Positions 8,888 to 16,688 of a stretch of 64,000 nt of DNA are shown one piece after another. The DNA is from CBDCCT01 sp965214995 (lineage in GTDB: Bacteria; Deinococcota; Deinococci; Deinococcales; Trueperaceae). The translations under genes and the position numbers were made by a program. The notes beneath the pieces were generated by a model, which was given only the letters and a program-made list of their open reading frames with translations, was not told the DNA's origin and made no database searches. Within the stretch, counting starts at the first letter, position 1; the number at the start of each line of letters is the position of its first letter. The DNA lies in NCBI GenBank assembly GCA_965214995.1, contig CBDCCT010000002.1:5642001-5706000 (forward strand). The letters run 5' to 3'.

Positions 8888-9230
8888 AGTTGGCACGACG
8901 TGGGGTATTCGGTTTTGGAGAAGTCGGTTGGCAATTCGTAAGAGCACGCAGCCAAGCGCGAGCAGGCTACGTCGGCGAATGCTCACACCCTCTGCCGCTC
9001 CTGGTGTCCACGCTGGCACCACTCTACGCTTTTCCCCCGCTGCGCGTATCTAATTTCTTGGGCGTTGCCAACCCTCTGCAAAGAGTTATGCCCTGGCTGA
9101 GGCTGGCTTTGCTTTTTTTCGCTATACGCCTGTACTGAGCGCGTCAGGATGCGGTAATGGGGTATGCTAAACCGCACGTTAGCCTGTGCGAGCGGCAAAA
9201 CGAAACGCACATGCTTGGAGAAAGCGTAAC
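8888..9230. other. Intergenic spacer upstream of the Wzy-like gene
   Basis: 343 nt without a gene that I can support. An 84-codon open frame crosses it (8884-9138) but has no ribosome-binding site, is composed of unlikely residues and overlaps the end of the previous gene, so I left it out. The only functional element I see is the GGAGA ribosome-binding site at 9218-9222 before the next ATG. The base composition is less GC-rich than the flanking regions. Confidence 0.4.
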
Positions 9231-10580
9231 ATGACTGAACAGGTCTACAGCTTGGGCTTTAGCGAGTTGTTTCCCATCCATCAGCTTAGCGCACCCGCGC
9301 TAGCGCTTTACCTGGCTCTCAACGTTGCCTATCTCAGCTACTACGGGTGGCGTTACTTGAAAAAAGGAACGTTTTCTTTAGACACCTATTTTCTCACCTT
9401 GTCTCTCTATCTGCCCATCGTCTTTCTCTTCCCCTTTACCTTCTCCAGAGCCAACAGATTCATGGCGACAGGAGGTTTTCACGACATCTACACGCCTTAC
9501 CTGGAAAGAGCCTTTTACATTTGTGCTTTGGGCATGGGCACGCTCGTTTTGGGGGGGGTGTTCGCCAGAACGTCTAAATTAAGGTTGCCCGGATACGGGC
9601 TCGTTACCGAGTCGTTACGGACCTTTTTGGTCACCAAGGTGGGACTTTTTGCTACCGTCGGCGTTGTCTCGGCCCTGTTGACGCTTATGCTCGGCTTAGG
9701 ATTCGAAGTTGGCAACGCCAGAGGCACGGCGATGGCGCATCCTGCGCTTAGACCGCTTTACAACTTGTTTCACGTCCTCGCCCCCTTCGCGGCTTTAAAC
9801 ACGTTGGTTTACGCCTATGGCCGCTCCGCTCGCTCTTTTTACGCTTTCGGCCTTTTTCTGGCCGGCGTGGGGCTTTTTGGGGGCACACGCGCCGCGAGCG
9901 TAGGGGTGCTGATTTCGTTCGTCGCCATTGTGATGATCAGCAGAAGATACAGAGGCGTCCTGCTGCCCGTGTTGGCTTTTCTTATCTTTATCGTGCTGGC
10001 GGTATATATTGGCGGCTTTAGAAACGGCGTTTACGATCTTTCCGAAGTTAGAAGGGTTCCCCTTTTAATTCTTTATGGCAACAACCTATCCGACTTGCGG
10101 GACTTCGCCTGGGTTTTGTCCGGGTGGGACGGGCATTTTGTGTGGGGGAAAACGCAATTCGCCGGCTTTCTCTCCTTTATTCCCTCCAATTTTTCCGAGT
10201 TTAGGTCAACATGGAATTGGGGCTTTTTTTCAACTACCACCGCCGGGCTCAGCAACGTCGCCGAACACCCCGGTCTGCGCGCCACGATTTTTGGCGAAAG
10301 CTACTTTAACTATGGGCTCGTCGGCGTCGGCGTCAGCGGCTTTTTAACTGGCTTCACGCTTTTCAAGCTCACTCAGTACGTCAACGTAGCCATAAGTGTT
10401 TATAAGTCAAGGGGGGCCGCTGTCTACACGCTTGGGGCCTTTATTTACATGAACCTGTTTAAGACGTTTCTAATTACGGCGGGCTTTTTCGGGTTCTATA
10501 TCGTCCTAGCCGTAATTATTGTAGGAGAAGTCCTTTACAGCGCCGTTAAAACCCGGCGACAAGGGGCCGTAACGGCGTAG
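9231..10580 (+). CDS. O-antigen polymerase (Wzy-like)
   Basis: 449 residues from the ATG at 9231, preceded by a GGAGA element. The protein has about 11-12 predicted membrane segments with a long periplasmic loop around residues 290-370 (NNLSDLRDFAWVLSGWDG to FFSTTTAGLSNVAEHPG), the layout of Wzy-type polymerases and oligosaccharide repeat-unit polymerases. It would join repeat units on undecaprenyl pyrophosphate in the periplasm. Arginine in GFRNGVYDL and the GGTRAASVG motif at about residue 217 resemble substrate-binding arginines of the family. Wzy sequences diverge strongly, so the call rests on topology, length and position between glycosyltransferases. Confidence 0.75.
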   Translation: MTEQVYSLGFSELFPIHQLSAPALALYLALNVAYLSYYGWRYLKKGTFSLDTYFLTLSLYLPIVFLFPFTFSRANRFMATGGFHDIYTPYLERAFYICALGMGTLVLGGVFARTSKLRLPGYGLVTESLRTFLVTKVGLFATVGVVSALLTLMLGLGFEVGNARGTAMAHPALRPLYNLFHVLAPFAALNTLVYAYGRSARSFYAFGLFLAGVGLFGGTRAASVGVLISFVAIVMISRRYRGVLLPVLAFLIFIVLAVYIGGFRNGVYDLSEVRRVPLLILYGNNLSDLRDFAWVLSGWDGHFVWGKTQFAGFLSFIPSNFSEFRSTWNWGFFSTTTAGLSNVAEHPGLRATIFGESYFNYGLVGVGVSGFLTGFTLFKLTQYVNVAISVYKSRGAAVYTLGAFIYMNLFKTFLITAGFFGFYIVLAVIIVGEVLYSAVKTRRQGAVTA

Positions 10581-10581
10581 C

Positions 10582-11676
10582 GTGCGGCACGTTTTTATCA
10601 ACGCCCGCTTTCTGACGCAGCCCGTTACCGGCGTGCAGCGCTACGCTCGAGAATTCGCTCGAGCGCTCGACAAGCTTGTAGCTGATCAGCACCCTCACAC
10701 CCAAGGTCTCTCTTTCGAACTCATCGCCCCTAACAGACCAATTAAACCCGTCCCGACGCAGCACATCCCTTTGCGCCAGGCGGGACGCTTGTCCGGGCAC
10801 GCTTGGGAACAGCTCGAGCTGCCCCGCTTCGCGCGGGGCGGCTTTTTACTCAACCTTTGCAACAGCGCACCCGTCGGTAAGACGCGGCAGATGGTCACGA
10901 TCCACGACGCGGCGGTTTATGGGTTTCCCCACGCCTACTCGAGGTCCTTCCGCAGCCTCTATAAAATGCTGTTGCCAACCCTTTCGAGGACCGCCAAACA
11001 TATACTGACGGATTCAGCATTCTCAAAACGTGAGCTTATCCGCTACCTCCGCGTTCCAGAGGACAAGGTCACGGTCGTCTACTTGGGCAAAGAGCACGTT
11101 TTTGCAGAAGAGGCGGACAACGGGATTTTTGCCAAACACGGCGTCGGTGACAGACCTTTCCTGCTCGCTGTCAGCAGCCTAAGCCCGAACAAGAACTTCG
11201 CGGGCATCGTGCGGGCGCTCGAGCATCTTGGAAAGCCCGATTTCGACGTGGTCATCGCGGGAGGCGCCAACCCGGCGGTCTTTGGCGGGCGCGCCGACTC
11301 CCTGCCCCGAAGCGTCAAACATCTCGGCTACGTGAGCGAGGGCGAGCTGAGAGCGCTTTACGAACGGGCGACGGGTTTTGTCTACCCCTCCTTTTACGAG
11401 GGCTTCGGCTTGCCTCCCTTGGAAGCGATGGCCTGCGGGAGCCCCGTCATCGTCTCCGACACCGCCTCCTTACCCGAAGTCTGCGGCGACGCCGCCTTAT
11501 ACTGCGACCCTCACAGCCCTCAGGATATTGCTGATAAAATTCAGCAGTTGATGAGTAACGCAGAACTGCGCGAAACGTTACGACGAAAGGGGCTCGAGCG
11601 CGCCAACACGTTTAGTTGGGACACATGCGCCAGGGAGACGTTGGCGGTGCTCGAGCGGGTTGTGGGAGAGCATTGA
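10582..11676 (+). CDS. Glycosyltransferase family 4, mannosyl- or rhamnosyltransferase-like
   Basis: 364 residues, GTG start two bases after the previous stop. The N-terminus VFINARFLTQPVTGVQRYARE is typical of GT4 enzymes that use GDP-mannose or GDP-rhamnose in O-antigen synthesis. The donor domain shows FLLAVSSLSPNKNFAGIV and the EX7E motif in SFYEGFGLPPLEAMACGSP. The gene overlaps the next one (gmd) by one base (TGATG), so transfer of a GDP-sugar made by the following gmd-rmd pair is a reasonable inference. The acceptor cannot be predicted. Confidence 0.85.
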   Translation: MRHVFINARFLTQPVTGVQRYAREFARALDKLVADQHPHTQGLSFELIAPNRPIKPVPTQHIPLRQAGRLSGHAWEQLELPRFARGGFLLNLCNSAPVGKTRQMVTIHDAAVYGFPHAYSRSFRSLYKMLLPTLSRTAKHILTDSAFSKRELIRYLRVPEDKVTVVYLGKEHVFAEEADNGIFAKHGVGDRPFLLAVSSLSPNKNFAGIVRALEHLGKPDFDVVIAGGANPAVFGGRADSLPRSVKHLGYVSEGELRALYERATGFVYPSFYEGFGLPPLEAMACGSPVIVSDTASLPEVCGDAALYCDPHSPQDIADKIQQLMSNAELRETLRRKGLERANTFSWDTCARETLAVLERVVGEH

Positions 11677-12662
11677 TGAGCAAAACCGCGCTCATCACGG
11701 GTATTACCGGGCAAGACGGCGCTTATCTGGCCGAGCTTCTGCTGCACAAGGACTACCGCGTCGTCGGCGCCGAGCGCCGCGCGAGCACCCGGAACCGGAT
11801 GCGGCTTGATGAACTGGGCATCACTCAGGACGTCGAATTTGCCGACTTCGACTTAGCCGACCAAGGCAACATGGTGCGCGTGCTGCAACGTTACGAGCCC
11901 GACGAGGTTTACAACTTAGCGGCGCAGAGCTTTGTGGCCTTGTCGTTCGAGCAACCCGTCATGACGGGTGACATCACGGGCGTCGGGGTGACGCGGCTGC
12001 TCGAGTCCGTCCGCGCGGTGAACCCGGCTGTTCGGTTCTATCAGGCCTCGACCAGCGAGATGTTCGGCAAGGTACAAGCGGTACCGCAGAACGAAGAAAC
12101 GCCTTTTTATCCGCGCAGCCCCTACGGGGTCGCCAAGCTCTACGCGCACTGGATGACGGTCAACTACCGCGAGGCCTACGGCATGTTCGCCTGTTCGGGC
12201 ATCCTGTTCAACCACGAGAGCCCGCTGCGGGGCGTGGAGTTCGTCACGCGTAAGATAACGCTGGCCGTCGCCAACATCAAAAGGGGTCGGCAAAAGGAGC
12301 TGCGTTTAGGCAATCTGGACGCCAAGCGCGACTGGGGCTACGCGCGCGAGTACGTTGCGGGTATGTTTGAAATGCTCCAACAAGCCGATCCCGACGATTT
12401 CGTGCTGGCAACCGGCGAAACGCACACGGTGGAAGAGTTTGTCGAAGCGGCCTTTTCCGCCGTGAATCTGGATTGGCACGACTACGTCGTGATAGACCCC
12501 GCTTTTGTGCGGCCCGCCGAAGTGGACCTGCTGTTGGGGGACGCGAGCAAGGCGAAGCGCGTGCTCGGCTGGCAGCCCCGGACGACCTTTGAGGAGCTTG
12601 TCGCGCTCATGGTCGAAGCCGACTTGGAGCGCCTTTCCGCGCCCGCGCTGACGAATGCCTAA
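11676..12662 (+). CDS. gmd: GDP-mannose 4,6-dehydratase
   Basis: 328 residues from the ATG that overlaps the preceding TGA. Gmd converts GDP-D-mannose to GDP-4-keto-6-deoxy-D-mannose using bound NADP. The NADP-binding loop is TGITGQDGAYLAELL at residues 8-22; the catalytic triad lies in the S/T of YQASTSEMFG and the YXXXK motif SPYGVAKLYAHW. FNHESPLRG and RDWGYAREYV are signature segments of Gmd. The last codons overlap the next gene, rmd, by 8 nt. Together the pair makes GDP-D-rhamnose. Fucose synthesis (needing fcl) is less likely, because the partner reads as a reductase of the RMD type. Confidence 0.92.
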   Translation: MSKTALITGITGQDGAYLAELLLHKDYRVVGAERRASTRNRMRLDELGITQDVEFADFDLADQGNMVRVLQRYEPDEVYNLAAQSFVALSFEQPVMTGDITGVGVTRLLESVRAVNPAVRFYQASTSEMFGKVQAVPQNEETPFYPRSPYGVAKLYAHWMTVNYREAYGMFACSGILFNHESPLRGVEFVTRKITLAVANIKRGRQKELRLGNLDAKRDWGYAREYVAGMFEMLQQADPDDFVLATGETHTVEEFVEAAFSAVNLDWHDYVVIDPAFVRPAEVDLLLGDASKAKRVLGWQPRTTFEELVALMVEADLERLSAPALTNA

Positions 12663-13569
12663 GGCGCTCGTCACGGGCTCGAGCGGCTTTGTGGGTCCTT
12701 ATCTAGCGCGGCACCTGACAAGACTTGGCTATGAAGTCTGGGGCGGGTCTTTATCGGAGCGCGCATCAGCCGACTGCCGGCCCATTTTTTTGGACGTAAC
12801 GCAAGCCGAGGGGGTCGAGCAGGTCGTGCGTGACCTCGCTCCAGACGAGATTTATCACTTGGCGGGCATAACGCGGCCCGCGCTGGGTTCGGTGAGGGAG
12901 TTTTACGATGTGAACTTGTATGGGACTCTAAATGTGCTCGAGGCCGCCAAAGCGGTGGAGGCGCGCGTGCTCGTGGTCAGTAGCGCCTATGTGTACGGGC
13001 GGCACGACGGGATTCTAACCGAGGAAGCGCCTCTCAGGCCTGCCAACGCCTACGGCTCGAGCAAAGCCGCGGGCGACCTCTCCGCCATAGGCTACGCGCT
13101 TGACGGCTTACAGGTCGTGCGCGCGCGGCCCTTTAACCACTCGGGGCCGGGGCAGTCGCCGGATTTTGTCCTACCGACGCTTGTCAAACAGCTCGCGCGT
13201 GTCGAGGCGGGGCACACGCCGCCGGTGCTCAAACTCGGTAACCTAGACGCCTTCCGCGACTTCAGTGATGTGCGCGATGTGGTGCGCGCTTACCCGCTGC
13301 TGCTGGGGCACGGTCAAAACGGCGAGGTCTATAACCTCGCCAGCGGGGTGGGAACCTCCGTTCGTGAGCTTGCGGAACGGGTGATGCGTTTGTCAAAGGT
13401 GCCGGTAAGACTCGAGGTCGAGCCCTCACGCGTGAGGGGCGCGGATATCCCCTTTCTGGTTGGCGACGCGTCGAGACTGCGCGAGGCGACACGCTGGGAA
13501 CCCTCTTACACGCTCGAGAGAACGCTTCGGGACATGCTCGCCTTTGAGCGGGAGCGCGTCGGTGCTTGA
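12655..13569 (+). CDS. rmd: GDP-6-deoxy-D-mannose (GDP-D-rhamnose) reductase
   Basis: 304 residues, an extended SDR. It reduces GDP-4-keto-6-deoxy-D-mannose to GDP-D-rhamnose. Visible elements are the nucleotide loop VTGSSGFVGPYLARHL, VVSSAYVYG with the catalytic serine, YXXXK in ANAYGSSKAAGD, and RPFNHSGPGQ plus FRDFSDVRDVVRAY, which match RMD enzymes. It overlaps gmd at its start and the next glycosyltransferase at its end (8 nt each), so the three genes form one tightly coupled block. GDP-fucose synthase is excluded by the lack of its typical motifs. A GDP-6-deoxy-talose reductase is a less likely alternative. Confidence 0.82.
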   Translation: MPKALVTGSSGFVGPYLARHLTRLGYEVWGGSLSERASADCRPIFLDVTQAEGVEQVVRDLAPDEIYHLAGITRPALGSVREFYDVNLYGTLNVLEAAKAVEARVLVVSSAYVYGRHDGILTEEAPLRPANAYGSSKAAGDLSAIGYALDGLQVVRARPFNHSGPGQSPDFVLPTLVKQLARVEAGHTPPVLKLGNLDAFRDFSDVRDVVRAYPLLLGHGQNGEVYNLASGVGTSVRELAERVMRLSKVPVRLEVEPSRVRGADIPFLVGDASRLREATRWEPSYTLERTLRDMLAFERERVGA

Positions 13570-14704
13570 CCTAAGTAACGCCAGAGTCGCCATCGTCCAC
13601 GACTGGCTCTATACGTATGCGGGCGCGGAACGCGTGCTCGAGCAGCTCCTCCAGCTCTTTCCCCGAGCCGACCTTTTTAGCCTCATCGACTTCTTGCCGG
13701 ACGACGAGCGAGGATTCATTCAAAACAAAACGGTCAAAACGTCTTTTATTCAGGCGCTCCCTTTCGCCGGGGGCAGACACAGGCTCTATCTGCCACTCAT
13801 GCCGCTGGCTATCGAGCGACTCGATCTGTCGCAGTATGAACTTGTTATTTCCAGCGCTTACGCGGTGGCCAAAGGCGTCCTTACCTCGCCGGAGCAGCTA
13901 CATATCTGCTACTTGCACGCGAGAAACCTTAAATATGCTTACGAAGACAGAACCATGTACAGCCAAAACAGGTCCGTCGACTTTCTACAAGATGTGTTTC
14001 TGTCGTACATCCGCCTCTGGGACAGCGTGGCCTCGCGCAGGCCGGATTTCACCGTTGCCAACTCGAACTACGTTTCGGCTTGGCACCTCCACCGGCACGG
14101 GGTGAAGAGCAACGTCATCTACCCTCCTGTTGAGGTCGAGCACTACGCCAGCCATTTTGGTGCGGAGAAAGAGGACTACTATGTGACGGTAGGGCGCTTG
14201 GAGCCTTACAAACGCATGGACGTTGTCATCTCTGCGTTTAACGCGCTCGGCAAGAAACTGCTCGTTCTGGGCGACGGCTCCGAAAAGCAGCGTTTGGAAG
14301 CCCTCGCGGCCCCTAACGTTACTTTTTTAGGCTACTGTGACAAGGAGACCATCGCCAGCGTGACCGCTGGGGCCAAAGCGTTCGTTTTCGCGTCGCGTGA
14401 GGATTTCGGGATCGCGCCAGTCGAGGCGCAGGCCTGCGGCACGCCCGTCATCGCCTACGGCAAGGGGGGGGCGCTGGAAACGGTTCGGGGGCTGGAGGGC
14501 GAACGCCCCACCGGCGTCTTTTTTGAAGCGCAGACGACGGAGGCTCTAAAGGAGGCGGTAAGGCGCTTTGAGACACACGAGTCGGATTTTTGCCCTCACG
14601 CGATTCGGCAGAACGCGCTGCGTTTTGACCAAAAACGTTTTAGAGAAGAGTTTAGAGGCTTTGTTGACATCTGCTGGAGAGACCGCCAGAAGCGTCACGC
14701 CTGA
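13562..14704 (+). CDS. Glycosyltransferase family 4, WbaZ-like
   Basis: 380 residues from the GTG that overlaps the rmd stop by 8 nt; the open frame extends 34 codons further upstream inside rmd but that part has no family match. The N-terminus NARVAIVHDWLYTYAGAERVLEQL and the segment ICYLHARNLKYAYED are characteristic of the WbaZ-type mannosyl- and rhamnosyltransferases. The donor domain has YYVTVGRLEPYKRMDVVI and the EX7E motif in EDFGIAPVEAQACGTP. It probably uses a GDP-sugar from gmd-rmd. Its exact linkage cannot be told from sequence. Confidence 0.85.
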   Translation: MLDLSNARVAIVHDWLYTYAGAERVLEQLLQLFPRADLFSLIDFLPDDERGFIQNKTVKTSFIQALPFAGGRHRLYLPLMPLAIERLDLSQYELVISSAYAVAKGVLTSPEQLHICYLHARNLKYAYEDRTMYSQNRSVDFLQDVFLSYIRLWDSVASRRPDFTVANSNYVSAWHLHRHGVKSNVIYPPVEVEHYASHFGAEKEDYYVTVGRLEPYKRMDVVISAFNALGKKLLVLGDGSEKQRLEALAAPNVTFLGYCDKETIASVTAGAKAFVFASREDFGIAPVEAQACGTPVIAYGKGGALETVRGLEGERPTGVFFEAQTTEALKEAVRRFETHESDFCPHAIRQNALRFDQKRFREEFRGFVDICWRDRQKRHA

Positions 14705-14713
14705 GACTCATCC

Positions 14714-16630
14714 ATGCTTATTGAAACGTTAGGCGTTTTCGCCACTGCTCTGTTTGCCCCCTCCGGCTTGCTCTTGCTCGGCGTAGGTGTCGTGTGGCGA
14801 CGGCGTCTTGTCTTCAACCGGGGCTGGTTCATTCTTTGGGTGGGCACCGCTGCGTGGTTCCTGATTCCGCACTCAGCAGCTTCTGACTGGCGGGGTGTTG
14901 GGTTTGTCCTGTCTCTTTTCTCTGTTGGCCTTGTGGCCGCGACACTGCTCAAAGCGCCGAGGAAAACTCTGGCGACGGGCCTTTCACTGGCTCTCGCCGC
15001 GCTTTTGTCTGCCAGCGCGGCTGACCTCGCGCTGAGCTTATTCACGTGGCAGGCTTACGACATGCGCAGCAACCTTTCCAAGCTGTGGCACCCTTTTTAC
15101 GAGACAGTGGAGACCTTAAGTACAAGAGAGTGGGTTTTAAACCCCGCGTCACCTCCTAAGTCAACTCCTACATCAGAACTCCGTCTGAGCTTTGAAGCGA
15201 GACTCCGCTCGGGTGCGCCGGGTTGGAACTGGCACCGCTCGATGCCAGAATTCAAGCTCGAGCAGCTCACCGACCAGGGCCAATCCTATACGCATGTTCG
15301 CGCGCCCCTGGGTGACGACCCTTATTTGATGCGCACCTACACCACGCCCGAACCAGTCGGAGGAGAACGCTTCAGGGCCACCGTTGTTTTGAGAGCAGAC
15401 CGCCCCCTACCCGCCGAGGGCAACAGGGGCATTTGGCTTCAGACTTCAGGCGAGACCCTTTATCTGAAGATTCTCCCCGTGTCCCTCAACACCCATTGGC
15501 AAACGTTCTTTCTGGAGTGGACGCCGCCCGTTAGCGTGCAGAACTCCTCCATTCACCTCGTGCTCAACGATTTTGACGGCGTCACTTTTGATGTAAAAGA
15601 GGCAACCTTACAAATTTTTCGGGCTGGGGTTTGGGCGTCGCTTGACCCGCCCTCTCCCACAGGCGTCAATACGGCCCTAAGCTGGGAGGGTCACCCTCCT
15701 GACGCCGCGTCCTCAGTAAGATTCGTTCCCACCTCAACCTGGCAACCCTACGACCTCACGGTCGAGAGCGGTGGCCTGGCTCCGGCCCAAATCGAAGCGG
15801 TGCTCACGCCCGAGCCGGGGCTCGAGCTGGACGTACGGCGCACGGTGCTCGAGGCGTCGGGCGCTGAAGCCCACCCGCGACCACACATTGGCGGGTTCCG
15901 CTCGCCCTTGTGGTTCGGGCAACCCAACCTTGCGGGTCACACCGTAGTCACCGTCGGCCTCGTTCTCTTGGCGTCCACACGTTCCGGTTGGCTTGGCACG
16001 GCAGGTCTGATCGCCACGGTCGTTTGTGTAGGGTTTACCGGCAGCCGCGCCGCCTGGCTCGCCGCGCTCTTGGGCCTTCCCTGGCTACTCTGGCTAGCTT
16101 GCCGAGCAGGAGAGCGCCCCAAAGTTTTTGGTACCTTATTTGCCGCTGGCGTTCTCTTCCTCGTCAGTTTTGGTCTCGGTGGCCTGGGCCGCCTGCAAAT
16201 GGTCGGTGTTGACGAACCCGTCAACCGCCCCCAAATTTGGGCCACCGCGTGGGCAGCATTCGGGGATAATCCCGTAACGGGTGTCGGCACGGACGGATTT
16301 ACCAGTTACTGGCGGGAAAACAGAAGTCAGGATTTCCTGATTGTGACTCACGCGCATAACCTCTGGCTCCAGTTCGCCGCCGCCTACGGCCTCCCCGGCC
16401 TTGTCGCCGTTCTGTGGCTTACCGGGGGCTTTCTTCTTCTCGCCTGGACCTGGGGGCGCTGGCGCGGCCTCGCGCTGGTCGTGCCGGTCTTTGTCATGAA
16501 CATCTTTGACTACACCTTTTTCTACTCCGGCGTGCTCTTCCCGCTCCTCTTGGGCATGAACGCGCTCCGGCAAGAACGTGCCGACGCTTTTCAGGCTGCC
16601 GCGCCCCCTCCGGCTGCAAAAGAGGCATAA
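14714..16630 (+). CDS. O-antigen ligase family membrane protein with large extracytoplasmic domain
   Basis: 638 residues. The N-terminal 120 residues hold about four membrane helices, residues about 130-395 form a long soluble segment, and the C-terminal part holds about seven helices. The C-terminal part carries the Wzy_C/WaaL landmark THAHNLWLQFAAAYGLPGL with the conserved histidine, preceded by GVGTDGFTSYW. The inserted soluble segment alternates short beta-type stretches with DRPLPAEGNRGIWLQTSGE and resembles a carbohydrate-binding beta sandwich. The protein probably ligates or polymerises glycan in the periplasm. It follows the glycosyltransferase after 9 nt; no ribosome-binding site is obvious. 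Confidence 0.7.
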   Translation: MLIETLGVFATALFAPSGLLLLGVGVVWRRRLVFNRGWFILWVGTAAWFLIPHSAASDWRGVGFVLSLFSVGLVAATLLKAPRKTLATGLSLALAALLSASAADLALSLFTWQAYDMRSNLSKLWHPFYETVETLSTREWVLNPASPPKSTPTSELRLSFEARLRSGAPGWNWHRSMPEFKLEQLTDQGQSYTHVRAPLGDDPYLMRTYTTPEPVGGERFRATVVLRADRPLPAEGNRGIWLQTSGETLYLKILPVSLNTHWQTFFLEWTPPVSVQNSSIHLVLNDFDGVTFDVKEATLQIFRAGVWASLDPPSPTGVNTALSWEGHPPDAASSVRFVPTSTWQPYDLTVESGGLAPAQIEAVLTPEPGLELDVRRTVLEASGAEAHPRPHIGGFRSPLWFGQPNLAGHTVVTVGLVLLASTRSGWLGTAGLIATVVCVGFTGSRAAWLAALLGLPWLLWLACRAGERPKVFGTLFAAGVLFLVSFGLGGLGRLQMVGVDEPVNRPQIWATAWAAFGDNPVTGVGTDGFTSYWRENRSQDFLIVTHAHNLWLQFAAAYGLPGLVAVLWLTGGFLLLAWTWGRWRGLALVVPVFVMNIFDYTFFYSGVLFPLLLGMNALRQERADAFQAAAPPPAAKEA

Positions 16631-16688
16631 TGGAGGCGTTGTAAGTTGAGAGTAAGTTGAGTGGCACAGTGACGACTTCGGACGATTC

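Noticed and set aside
8884..9138. 84-codon frame after the GT4 gene
   Set aside because: No ribosome-binding site, overlap with the preceding gene end, and no recognisable domain.
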